In this document: one piece after another, positions 1 to 6,178 of the stretch | How the letters are laid out: each line of letters begins with the position of its first letter | Position numbering within the stretch: the first letter of the stretch is position 1 | Assembly: GCA_947628355.1 (NCBI GenBank) | Contig: CANQZO010000087.1 | Location: forward strand, 1-7,829 | DNA: 7,829 nucleotides | Direction: 5' to 3' | Source: Candidatus Gastranaerophilales bacterium | GTDB taxonomy: Bacteria; Cyanobacteriota; Vampirovibrionia; Gastranaerophilales; Gastranaerophilaceae | Position numbers and translations under genes: made by a program | The notes under the pieces: generated by a model | Told to the model about the DNA's origin: nothing | Databases searched by the model: none | What the model saw: the letters and a program-made list of their open reading frames with translations, nothing else

Positions 1-246
1 GTGTATTTTGATAAATACGGCTGGGTTACTTTTGACCCGACACATCAAGGCATTAAAAAATATAAGGAAGTAAACGGAAAACAAGTGGTTGTTCAAACTG
101 TTTATAATTCGGAAAATCCCGGCATGAGCTATATTAAAAACAGTATAAACGAACTTTCTTTCAATCCCATAATGTTTATGTATGCTTCCGGACAAAAAGG
201 CCGTGCTTCATATAATGAAGTTTTTGAAATTGAACGATTAAGATAA
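1..246 (+). CDS. Transglutaminase-like domain protein, C-terminal fragment
   Basis: This is the 3' end of a gene that begins before the window. The GTG at base 1 is simply the first codon seen, not an argued start. The first residues read YFDKYGWVTFDPT, which matches the end of the transglutaminase/protease-like core fold, where a GWxxxDxT segment carries the Asp of the Cys-His-Asp triad (here residue 12). The Cys and His motifs would lie upstream and cannot be checked. The remaining ~65 residues show no motif I recognise, apart from a moderately hydrophobic stretch (NPIMFMYA). The stop at 244-246 lies inside the last codons of the oppositely oriented licD-like gene, giving a 9-base tail-to-tail overlap. 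In bacteria such domains occur in peptidases and in proteins acting on cell-surface or peptide substrates, so function here is open. The family call rests on one short motif. Confidence 0.55.
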   Translation: MYFDKYGWVTFDPTHQGIKKYKEVNGKQVVVQTVYNSENPGMSYIKNSINELSFNPIMFMYASGQKGRASYNEVFEIERLR

Positions 247-1323
247 AAACTTTTTTATAAATTCTATCTGTTCATACGAAAACTTATAACTACCGTAATG
301 GTAATAAAAACCGTCTATATGAGGCAGCATATAATCACCGTATTGATTATACAAGTATTTTTCCCAACATTTTGGCGCAAAGAATTTTCCGTCTTCAAAT
401 TCCATTTCGACAAGCGGGAATATTTCATCATATTCAAAAATAGGGGTGGGATTAGCCGGAGTTTCGCAGCTTAAAAAATATGATGTGTTTTTATAATCTT
501 GAACTTTATTGCCCCGTAAAATAACTTTTTTTGTATATTCATAAAGTTTCTTAAGATTTTCTTTAATATCATCTTGTTGATTTTCCAAATCATCAATTTT
601 TATAAAATTTATATTTTTATACGTTTTAATAACTTTATTCTGAATATAAGCCTTATCTTTTTCATCGGCAATTTTATGGTATGCATCAAATACGTGTATA
701 TCAATAAACGGACAATGAATCAAATGGGGGGGGGTATCAGGCATTTTTAAAATAATTCTTAATGTTGAAAATTCGGTATTTGACCAATAATAATAAGCTA
801 ATTTGTCACAATTATATTTATTTTTAAATATTTCAACAAATTTATTATAATCATCCCTTAACATCATAACATCTAAATCGTCATCCCAGGGAATAAATCC
901 TTTATGTCTGACCGCGCCTAATAACGTACCAAACAGCATAAAATAACTTAAGCCGTTTTTTCTGCAAATATCATCAACAATATGAAATAATTTAATCTGT
1001 GTAAGCTGTAATATTCTTAATATTCCTGTGGCTTTTTTCATTTCGGAAACATTTACATTGTTTAAAAGCAATACCTGTTGTGAATTAAGACTATTTTCAA
1101 TTTTTTTAAGACTTCTATTAATATACTCATAATTCGCTTTTTTTAATTTGAATAAATATAATATTGTTATTATTTTATAAATTCTTTTATTTTCTATTTT
1201 TATTAATCCAAAAAGTATATTTTTTATATATTCATCTTTAGATTTTTCAATTTTTATGGAAAGAGGACCTAAAAAATATTTTTTAGTGTATTCGCCTTTT
1301 TTTTCAATACCAAAAATCTTCAT
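238..1323 (-). CDS. LicD-family phospho-alcohol transferase
   Basis: Last gene of the minus-strand glycan operon, 361 residues. The LicD signature is clear: GTLLGAVRHKGF at residues 132-143 followed by IPWDDDLD at 144-151, with the acidic cluster expected to bind metal. LicD proteins transfer phosphocholine or similar phospho-substituents from a CDP-activated donor to cell-surface glycans, and the fused nucleotidyltransferase/kinase at the head of this operon would supply such a donor. Residues 1-110 form a lysine-rich, mostly helical-looking N-terminal extension without a signal peptide, so the enzyme is probably cytoplasmic. The start is well supported: a strong GGAGG site lies 5 bases before the ATG, which overlaps the previous stop as ATGA. 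A run of nine C on the coding strand encodes Thr197-Pro198-Pro199, and a one-base slip would cut the protein soon after the catalytic region. The acceptor and exact substituent cannot be read from the sequence. Confidence 0.9.
   Translation of the reverse strand: MKIFGIEKKGEYTKKYFLGPLSIKIEKSKDEYIKNILFGLIKIENKRIYKIITILYLFKLKKANYEYINRSLKKIENSLNSQQVLLLNNVNVSEMKKATGILRILQLTQIKLFHIVDDICRKNGLSYFMLFGTLLGAVRHKGFIPWDDDLDVMMLRDDYNKFVEIFKNKYNCDKLAYYYWSNTEFSTLRIILKMPDTPPHLIHCPFIDIHVFDAYHKIADEKDKAYIQNKVIKTYKNINFIKIDDLENQQDDIKENLKKLYEYTKKVILRGNKVQDYKNTSYFLSCETPANPTPIFEYDEIFPLVEMEFEDGKFFAPKCWEKYLYNQYGDYMLPHIDGFYYHYGSYKFSYEQIEFIKKFLS
726..734 (-). repeat. C9/G9 homopolymer inside the licD-like gene
   Basis: Nine consecutive G on + (nine C on the coding strand) cover most of codons 197-200 (Thr-Pro-Pro-His). 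As shown, the gene is in frame (ON). Runs of this length are rare by chance in DNA this AT-rich, and similar tracts in surface-glycan genes of Campylobacter, Haemophilus and Neisseria change length by slipped-strand mispairing. A change not divisible by three would shift the frame at residue ~199 of 361. Confidence 0.7.
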
Positions 1324-2201
1324 TTTACCTCCATAAAATATTCTGTAGCATCGATATTTTCGTTATAAATAAATTCGTTAAAATGTTTGTTCGGAAAAAG
1401 TCTGTTTAATGAGCCATCCTCCAGATATCTTTCATTCGGATTTTCATCAAAACCGTTCAGATAAGGCATATCACCCGGTTTCCAATTATTAGGATAAATG
1501 ATTACAAAATTTGCATTGCAAAAACATCCCAAAACATCTGTTAATCCTGAGCGAAAAGCTAATACATTACCGCACTTATTAACAAAATTAATAGTTTCAC
1601 TTAAATTAAAAAATATATTTTGATATTTCCCAAACTTTTCTTTTGAATTAAAAACAGGAATATATCCTTTTTCCGCTAATTTATCCGCGCAATCAAGCCA
1701 AAAATCAGGTGAAAAACAATTTCTGGAGGTAGTAGCTTCGGGGGCAATTAAAACAGTTTTTCCCTTTTTAAATATACCCTGTTCAAAAAGTTTGTCTGTT
1801 TTCTCCGAAATTTCAATTTTGGGCAGGTAATTATCAATTTTTTGTACTCCAATTGCATTTAAAATAGATTCATCAAATTTATCAATATGAGAATCATTAC
1901 CATAAATTAAATGTACTATATTTAATACGAACTTAGGTGTTTTTGGTGTAATTGACGGTAAATATATTATTTTATCATAGCTGTCTTTGAATATTAAGCA
2001 TAAATCTTTAAAATGTTTTTTAGAAATAATTATTGCAATTTTTTCATTAGGATTATTTTCTTTGCGTAGTTTTAAACCTCTCAGTAATATCAAAATATCC
2101 CCGAGGCCTTGCGGAGGATAAATAATTTTATATCCTTTTAAATTATAAAAATTTAAAACTACATTATTTTTAACCTTGCTCAATTCTTTTAAAACAGTCA
2201 T
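1320..2201 (-). CDS. GT9-like glycosyltransferase (GT-B fold)
   Basis: Third gene of the operon, 293 residues, near the usual size of family 9 glycosyltransferases. Features in order: a glycine-rich N-terminal loop (QGLGDILILLRGLK, residues 31-44) like the GDxL(x)xxP/R start of heptosyltransferase-type enzymes; a second-half start KGKTVLIAPEATTSR (146-160), the usual site of the nucleotide-sugar domain; then FRSGLTDVLG (216-225), a conserved donor-side motif in GT9-like and related enzymes. There is no signal peptide or membrane segment, so it should act on the cytoplasmic side on a lipid-linked or core glycan. Its ATG overlaps the previous stop by one base (TAATG), with AGAGGAAA upstream, and its own stop overlaps the licD-like start. 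The sugar is unknown. The assignment is by fold motifs and spacing, so a more distant GT-B family is possible. Confidence 0.65.
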   Translation of the reverse strand: MTVLKELSKVKNNVVLNFYNLKGYKIIYPPQGLGDILILLRGLKLRKENNPNEKIAIIISKKHFKDLCLIFKDSYDKIIYLPSITPKTPKFVLNIVHLIYGNDSHIDKFDESILNAIGVQKIDNYLPKIEISEKTDKLFEQGIFKKGKTVLIAPEATTSRNCFSPDFWLDCADKLAEKGYIPVFNSKEKFGKYQNIFFNLSETINFVNKCGNVLAFRSGLTDVLGCFCNANFVIIYPNNWKPGDMPYLNGFDENPNERYLEDGSLNRLFPNKHFNEFIYNENIDATEYFMEVK

Positions 2202-2569
2202 TATAAATTTTCCTCTATTTTATACTTAATATTCAATTTTTCATTACGATTTTTATTTATGGCAAAAGCCGTATTAAGTCCGCTCGGTTTTCTGTCATTT
2301 ACTAATATTCGTTCCCCTGTCGGCATATCATTAATAAGATAATCATATCTTATGTTATTTTCTTTTAAAAATCGTTTTAGAGCTTGCGTATATTCAGATG
2401 TTCTTGCCGTTAAAAGTATTATTTTATCCTCTTTATTTATTTGATTGAAGAACTCTTTAACTCCGTCTAATAAAGTATCATATCCGTCAATTATATAGCC
2501 GTTATGCTTAACTATTGTACCGTCTACGTCTATAATCCAAGTTTTATTTAAAGTTGAAAAACTGAGCAT
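2201..2569 (-). CDS. Small HAD-superfamily phosphatase
   Basis: A compact 122-residue HAD protein. Motif I is DVDGT (residues 14-18, nucleophile Asp14 and acid/base Asp16), motif II is LLTAR (52-56, Thr54) and the motif IV region is VNDRKPSG (90-97). The protein is so short that it can have only a minimal cap, as in the small phosphatases found in capsule and lipooligosaccharide clusters that act on sugar- or alcohol-phosphates. The ATG directly follows the upstream stop with no gap, and an AGGAGA site lies about ten bases before it inside the upstream gene, indicating co-translation. It probably dephosphorylates or edits an intermediate of the pathway served by the neighbouring fused enzyme. 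The substrate cannot be read from sequence. Confidence 0.85.
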   Translation of the reverse strand: MLSFSTLNKTWIIDVDGTIVKHNGYIIDGYDTLLDGVKEFFNQINKEDKIILLTARTSEYTQALKRFLKENNIRYDYLINDMPTGERILVNDRKPSGLNTAFAINKNRNEKLNIKYKIEENL

Positions 2570-4099
2570 TTATAATGTTTCTCCTAATTTTACCAATCCG
2601 TTATAAAATGCTCCGCATATTGAATCATAATCCTCCCAGGCGTAAGTGGTTAAAGACAGCCATATTATTGCATGCAGAAGTTTTATTTTTTGTTTATTTA
2701 CGTATGGCAAATTATCAAAGAAAAATTCTTCCATATCTGCCCAATTATTTGGTTTAATAGCAAATTCAACATCTTTTTCGCGAATATCCAATGTAAATTT
2801 TTTACGGTTGAATTGGTCATATTCTCCTTTTATTGAGTAATATAATTTTGCCCAGTCATAATCTTCATCTCCGTATAACTTTGTCTTACCGAAATATCCT
2901 CTGGGATCAATTAATATTGCTTTCATATTAAACGTATCATACATTAAATTAGAAAATGTACAATCACCATGGATAAGTTTAAATTCTTTAGGATAAAATT
3001 TTCTTACTGCCTCAATAAATTCCTCTTTATTAAAAAACACATTTTTATAATATTGTCCGTTTATCTTTATAAATTTATCTTTGGCAAACGGTATAAGATT
3101 TTCTACTTTGCTTAGTCGGTCAAAGGTTTTGTTTATATAATTATCTTCAGAATCTTCCATATTTGATTTTATAGGAGGAAGTAAATCATGTAAATCTTTA
3201 AGAGCATTAATTAAATTTTTCAATATATCTTGTTTTTGAGATTTAGTAAGACAATCATATTCCCATATATTTTTCCCTTGAACTTTTTCCATTATTAACG
3301 GTTCGTAGCGGAATATTTTCGGGATATTTTTATATCCCAAACTTTTAACCTTTTTATACCATGCAATTTCATCAACTGCTATTTTACATCCCTGCTCTGT
3401 TATTCCGCGTTTTATAATCTTATCTTCTTTAAATTCAATTAAATTAAACGGTCTGCATTTGGGATTATTATCGTTATTATCCGAATAAGAAATTAATGTT
3501 CCTATTTCTTTTGTTCCGTATAAATCTAATTCGGTAAATTTAATAGGCTGGGTTTGAAGCCATTCGACAAATACCCCCCCCTCGTGAATATTTTTAACTG
3601 TCTGTTTGTTTTTAAATATAAACAGACCTGCTACACCTTTATCTTTAGAGGGTTTTTCAACAAATTTTCCATCTTTAAATGACCAGCGACATGTAAAATC
3701 TTTAGAAATTCCTATAATACAGTCGTTAATTGTGTCTAACGGAAGTAATTTTTGCTCCGCAAAGTTTTCTGAGAGTATTAAATCGCACCATATTAACATA
3801 AAAGGTTCATTATCATCATATGAAGATACGGCTTCTTTAATACCTGACATTGTTCCTTTTTTTAATGCTTTTACTATTTTATATTTATAATCCGAGGCAA
3901 ATACCGAAAGATATTTTGTTAAAACATCTGTTTTATAATCGGCAATAATTGTAAATTCAGCATCTTTAAATTGTTTAAATATATGGAAAATAATGGGTAA
4001 ATTATTTACAGGAACTAAACATTTGGGTTTATTTTTGGTAAGCCCTTCTAATCTTGTTCCTTTACCACCCGCCTGAATTATAATTTTTTTTAAATTCAT
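2570..4099 (-). CDS. Fused nucleotidyltransferase and small-molecule kinase (LicC-LicA-like)
   Basis: First gene of the operon, 509 residues with two catalytic domains. Residues 1-~225 are a sugar/alcohol-phosphate nucleotidyltransferase: GGKGTRLEGLT (11-21), PKCLVPV (25-31) and WCDLIL (104-109, with Asp106 the likely metal ligand). Residues ~230-509 are an aminoglycoside/choline kinase-type phosphotransferase: MEKVQGK in the hinge region, HGDCTFSN at 377-384 (catalytic Asp379, Asn384) and IDPRGYFG at 397-404 (metal-binding Asp398), followed by GDEDYDWAKL. The pairing suggests phosphorylation of a small alcohol and its activation as an NDP (probably CDP) derivative for the LicD-like enzyme downstream. 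No choline transporter (LicB) is seen, so choline is not proven. An AGGAGT site lies six bases before the ATG. A run of eight G (3574-3581) encodes Gly174-Gly175 in the nucleotidyltransferase, where a slip would remove the kinase. Confidence 0.88.
   Translation of the reverse strand: MNLKKIIIQAGGKGTRLEGLTKNKPKCLVPVNNLPIIFHIFKQFKDAEFTIIADYKTDVLTKYLSVFASDYKYKIVKALKKGTMSGIKEAVSSYDDNEPFMLIWCDLILSENFAEQKLLPLDTINDCIIGISKDFTCRWSFKDGKFVEKPSKDKGVAGLFIFKNKQTVKNIHEGGVFVEWLQTQPIKFTELDLYGTKEIGTLISYSDNNDNNPKCRPFNLIEFKEDKIIKRGITEQGCKIAVDEIAWYKKVKSLGYKNIPKIFRYEPLIMEKVQGKNIWEYDCLTKSQKQDILKNLINALKDLHDLLPPIKSNMEDSEDNYINKTFDRLSKVENLIPFAKDKFIKINGQYYKNVFFNKEEFIEAVRKFYPKEFKLIHGDCTFSNLMYDTFNMKAILIDPRGYFGKTKLYGDEDYDWAKLYYSIKGEYDQFNRKKFTLDIREKDVEFAIKPNNWADMEEFFFDNLPYVNKQKIKLLHAIIWLSLTTYAWEDYDSICGAFYNGLVKLGETL
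3574..3581 (-). repeat. G8/C8 homopolymer inside the fused enzyme gene
   Basis: Eight consecutive C on + (eight G on the coding strand) cover codons 173-176 (Glu-Gly-Gly-Val) of the fused nucleotidyltransferase/kinase. The gene is in frame as shown. A one-base length change would end translation inside the first domain and silence the whole pathway, perhaps with polar effects on the coupled downstream genes. It is the second long G/C run in this operon and the longest remaining one in the window. Confidence 0.65.
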
Positions 4100-4127
4100 T
4101 TAATTACTCCTAAATAATTTATAAATA

Positions 4128-4197
4128 GCGGACGAAAAGCTCGAACTTACGACTTTTTGCTTGAAAAACAAACATTCTACCACTGAATTATAGCATA
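4128..4197 (-). pseudogene. tRNA-like relic, anticodon UUC, without a paired acceptor stem
   Basis: Read on the minus strand, the D arm is complete (ATTC paired with GAAT around AGTGGTA; 4188-4174). The anticodon arm has a five-pair stem TTTGT/GCAAA around the loop TTTTCAA, giving anticodon TTC (4165-4163, Glu). A variable AAGTC and a canonical T loop TTCGAGC (4145-4139) follow. The T stem is poor (one mismatch and one wobble). The 3' acceptor-like CGTCCGC has no partner: the bases in front of the D arm are TATGCTA, where something like GCGGACG would be needed. No CCA is encoded. The body resembles bacterial Gly/Glu-type tRNAs. I read it as a decayed or recombined tRNA, possibly the scar of an island boundary between the glycan operon and the M23 array. 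Confidence 0.55.
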
Positions 4198-4216
4198 TCT
4201 TTATTATATTTGAAAA
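4187..4216 (-). promoter_or_regulatory. Putative promoter of the glycan operon
   Basis: On the minus strand there is TTTTCA (4216-4211), 18 bases, then TATAAT (4192-4187) preceded by TG one base upstream, an extended -10 form. Transcription would start near 4180 and leave a leader of about 80 bases that contains the anticodon-like and T-like arms of the tRNA relic. AT-rich DNA offers many chance -10 matches, so this is only a candidate, but it is the best one upstream of the operon. Confidence 0.4.
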
Positions 4217-4318
4217 ATATTTTTTGTAACATTTTTTCCTAAAATTCAATTTATAAGTAAATTCTTTTCATCTATGACTTGAATTTCCTCCTAATTATCT
4301 TATTGATTGAAACTATTT

Positions 4319-4336
4319 TAATATTGCCCAATATTA
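4319..4336. repeat. Palindrome at the left edge of duplicated unit 1
   Basis: Perfect 8-base arms, TAATATTG and CAATATTA, separated by CC. The right arm overlaps a TATAAT (4335-4340) upstream of the + strand gene at 4377, so it could be an operator over a -10 box. No convincing -35 box lies at a normal distance. The sequence is only partly kept in the second copy (near 6170), where the duplication begins. Confidence 0.35.
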
Positions 4337-4376
4337 TAATTTATGTTTTTATTTATGTATTAATTTACAGGTGTTT

Positions 4377-5021
4377 ATGATTAAAAAATTTTTAATTATT
4401 TGTTTAATTTTCATAGCTTTAACAGGTGCGGTCATTTGGTTCTGCTTTTACAAAAGAACTCCTATCAAGAACCTTGACTACTATTATAAAGATAATAATA
4501 CAACCATTTGTTTTCCGCATTTGGATAATTGTTGTTCTGCAGAACCTACACAAATTAGTTTTATTAAAAATAAAACATTTATAGGTCTTGGTATTGGTGA
4601 ACAATTGTATGATACTTCTACCTATAAATACGATAAAAAAACAGATAAATATACCGTTGATATGCTACTTGACCGAGATTTTAGCACCGACTTGGGTTAT
4701 TATTCTAAATGTCCCTACGATGACGGGATAATAACGCATGTACTTTTTGGAATTACATATATCCCGTCAAAGAAAATATTTAAAGCAGAATATAAAGGTT
4801 TTTTATCATCAAAAGAAATTATCACTTATAATTCATATGGAAATCCGTCAACATATTATCTTAAACACCTCAATTTATATTATACTAAAGATAAACATTT
4901 TATTGGCGAATTAGATGATACATTAAAATATTTAAATGAAGAAGTAATAAAATCCTTTAACCCACCTAATAATTGTAATTATGGGGTTGATATTATTTAC
5001 TTATTAAAAAATTATGTTTAA
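4377..5021 (+). CDS. Membrane-anchored protein, candidate immunity protein, copy 1
   Basis: A 214-residue protein of no family I recognise. An N-terminal hydrophobic segment (about residues 4-22, after MIKK) followed by YKR looks like an uncleaved signal anchor, leaving most of the protein outside the cytoplasmic membrane. The outer part is rich in Tyr, Lys and Asp and has several cysteines, including a Cys-Cys pair near residue 50, which could form disulfides. I chose the ATG at 4377 because AGGTG lies just upstream; the GTG at 4371 would add two residues and falls within that site. The stop shares TTAA with the stop of the convergent M23 remnant. An almost identical gene lies at 6224 beside the long M23 gene. 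The exported location and constant pairing with peptidoglycan-peptidase modules suggest an immunity protein; this is inference. Confidence 0.75.
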   Translation: MIKKFLIICLIFIALTGAVIWFCFYKRTPIKNLDYYYKDNNTTICFPHLDNCCSAEPTQISFIKNKTFIGLGIGEQLYDTSTYKYDKKTDKYTVDMLLDRDFSTDLGYYSKCPYDDGIITHVLFGITYIPSKKIFKAEYKGFLSSKEIITYNSYGNPSTYYLKHLNLYYTKDKHFIGELDDTLKYLNEEVIKSFNPPNNCNYGVDIIYLLKNYV

Positions 5022-5149
5022 TATCTCAAATCATTTATAAATTTTGCAGGGTCTCTATCTTTTCCCTGATATTGACCAATACGAATTGTTAAATGCAAAT
5101 GAGGACCTGTAGACCATCCTTCATTACCTGATTTAGCAATAACATCTCC
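5018..5149 (-). pseudogene. M23 peptidase C-terminal remnant (43 codons)
   Basis: On the minus strand this encodes the last 43 residues of an M23 domain, from GDVIAKSGNEG through the zinc/catalytic motif GPHLHLT to the C-terminus KFINDLRY. It is nearly the same as the end of the long M23 gene, differing mainly at KDRD (KFDD there) and HLHL (HLHI there). Directly upstream in frame is a TAG, and homology ends there, so the first Zn-binding HxxxD motif and the N-terminus are gone. It cannot make a functional peptidase. It is the trace of a displaced tip, still joined by overlapping stops to its former partner gene at 4377-5021. Confidence 0.85.
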
Positions 5150-5218
5150 CTAATTTTTATTTAGTTCTATAATATTATTACTATTTAAGTTACATAAAAT
5201 TATATATACATTAAGATT

Positions 5219-5247
5219 TTGTTTAAAACTTATCAAAATTCTATAAT
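5219..5247 (+). promoter_or_regulatory. Putative promoter of the frameshifted secreted gene
   Basis: TTGTTT (5219-5224), a 17-base spacer and a perfect TATAAT (5242-5247). The ATG at 5254 lies only six bases past the -10 box and has no ribosome binding site, so the transcript would be leaderless if this is the true promoter. The local A+T content makes chance matches likely. Confidence 0.35.
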
Positions 5248-5253
5248 AATATT

Positions 5254-5701
5254 ATGAAAAAAATTTTAAGTATACTAATTCCTATATTATTTATTACCAT
5301 GCCTGTTTTTTGCGGAATATAAGCCCATTCCACAAAATTGTAGTATCAAATTTAGTGAAGAAATAAATAAAACTTTAAAAAAACAAATACCAATTTCTAA
5401 AAAAGAAATTAATAATATTATACTTGAAATTGAAAATGAAAAAAATTCATATGAGCGTTCTTATCTTATTTCAGATGGAATAAATAGTGTATTATTCAAA
5501 TTTTATATGGAACTAATTAATATAGCAGATAAATACGTAAATATAAAATCTACGATACCTGCAACTGATGGATATGGAGCATTACAAGAGGTAATTACTC
5601 CATATCTGAATGTTAATAGTATTGAAATTAAAAAAATCAATGAATTTATAAAATATGCCGAAACAGAACAAATTAAATTAGAAGAAAAATACTATCAATG
5701 A
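5254..5701 (+). pseudogene. Secreted protein with frameshifted signal peptide, candidate immunity protein of unit 2
   Basis: The ATG at 5254 starts a classic signal peptide (MKKILSILIPILFITMPVF), but the frame then hits TAA at 5320-5322. Removing one T from the T6 run at 5306-5311 restores VFA followed by EYKPIPQN, an ideal signal-peptidase I site, and opens a frame to the TGA at 5699-5701. The repaired precursor has 148 residues, with a mature part of about 128 residues: helical-looking, charged, a single Cys and no family I recognise. Without the repair, only internal starts such as the ATG at 5507 remain, giving a 64-residue fragment without export signal. The gene ends with a 7-base overlap against the headless M23 module, as the unit 3 partner does with its M23 gene, so I infer it protects against that M23 variant. 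The break may be a true mutation, a switchable run or a base-calling error. Confidence 0.7.
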
Positions 5702-6090
5702 AAATCCTTTAAATATATAATTGGATCAATGGGAATTCCATTTTCTTTGATAGTCAAATGTAAATGAGGATTGGTAGATATACCGGTATTCCCAGATTTT
5801 GCAATAATTTGCCCCTGTTTTACTTTGTCTCCAATTTTAACATTATATTTACTTAAATGTCCATATTCACTTACGACATGTTTATTTTTTATAAAACCAT
5901 GGTCAACAAAAACTCCTATATCATACCCTCTCATTCCTTTTCTAGCTGCAACAACAGTTCCATCTGCGATAACCTTAACCGGAGTTCCAATTGGTACTGC
6001 AATATCAATCCCAGCATGATCTTTACTGGCACCCTTAATTGGTGGTTTTCTATATCCAAAACCATTTGTTATTACTCCCTCGCATGGCAT
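5695..6090 (-). CDS. Orphan M23 metallopeptidase tip (headless module)
   Basis: A complete M23 (lysostaphin/LytM-type) zinc endopeptidase domain of about 131 residues with no N-terminal region. Motifs: HAGID (His25, Asp29), SEYGH (His78) and NPHLHL (His109, His111), all ligands and catalytic positions expected for cleavage of peptidoglycan peptide cross-links. The M at 6090 lies within WIMPCEG, which is internal in the long M23 protein, and has no convincing ribosome binding site. The reading frame stays open upstream to 6138, encoding the same junction as the long gene (KVAPSEVVADWIMPCEG), and is then closed by TAA at 6139-6141 after a one-base loss. It therefore looks like a silent alternative tip, not a free-standing gene. 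It is clearly diverged from the tip at 6865 outside the motifs. The 3' end overlaps the secreted partner gene by seven bases. Confidence 0.85.
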   Translation of the reverse strand: MPCEGVITNGFGYRKPPIKGASKDHAGIDIAVPIGTPVKVIADGTVVAARKGMRGYDIGVFVDHGFIKNKHVVSEYGHLSKYNVKIGDKVKQGQIIAKSGNTGISTNPHLHLTIKENGIPIDPIIYLKDFH

Positions 6091-6148
6091 TATCCAATCT
6101 GCAACTACTTCTGAGGGGGCTACTTTTGTTTTTACCTGTTATTTTCTT
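6066..6148. repeat. Junction direct repeat, copy at the orphan tip
   Basis: This 83-base segment matches 7242-7325 with five substitutions and one missing base (around 6131-6134), roughly 93% by eye. It encodes the end of the linker and the WIMPCEG start of the M23 domain. Similarity stops at both ends, into the variable domain on one side and into unrelated DNA on the other, as expected of a recombination footprint. Confidence 0.85.
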
Positions 6149-6161
6149 ACTTTAATAACTT

Positions 6162-6178
6162 TTTGGCTTATTGCCAAA
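6162..6178. repeat. Inverted repeat at the left edge of duplicated unit 2
   Basis: Arms TTTGGC and GCCAAA around TTATT sit at the point where the long duplication begins in its second copy. Neither strand shows a T run after it, so it is a poor intrinsic terminator. The first copy has a different palindrome at the corresponding edge (4319-4336). Confidence 0.35.

Larger units (their letters stand above)
4323..5149. repeat. Long direct repeat, copy 1 (partner gene plus M23 tail)
   Basis: This 827-base segment recurs at 6170-6996 with no insertions or deletions (constant offset of 1847). It carries the membrane-anchored protein gene and the last 43 codons of the convergent M23 gene. By eye, 4330-4961 is identical in both copies, while the last 60 bases of the gene have three substitutions and the M23 tail has about eight in 128 bases. 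Similarity stops abruptly at 5149. Confidence 0.9.

Noticed and set aside
4128..4197. A functional tRNA-Glu gene.
   Set aside because: The acceptor stem cannot pair, the T stem has a mismatch, and no CCA is encoded.
4371..4376. GTG at 4371 (and 6218 in the second copy) as start of the membrane-anchored proteins.
   Set aside because: The GTG is part of the AGGTG ribosome-binding site that fits the ATG six bases later, and it would add only Met-Phe before the signal anchor.
4419..4604. A 61-codon minus-strand reading frame inside the partner gene, repeated identically at 6266-6451.
   Set aside because: Its exact repetition only reflects the DNA duplication, and it lies antisense to a gene with clear coding features. 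It has no ribosome binding site or motif.
5507..5701. The 64-codon frame from the ATG at 5507 as a complete small gene.
   Set aside because: The same frame is open back to 5312 and joins a signal peptide once a single T is removed, so it is the C-terminal half of a frameshifted secreted protein.
4319..6178. An integron-like cassette array, because of repeated small genes with inverted repeats at their edges.
   Set aside because: The edge palindromes differ from one another, no GTTRRRY/RYYYAAC core sites are seen, the genes alternate in strand, and no integrase is present.
6162..6178. Intrinsic terminator at the TTTGGC/GCCAAA hairpin.
   Set aside because: The stem is short and AT-containing, and no T run follows on either strand.
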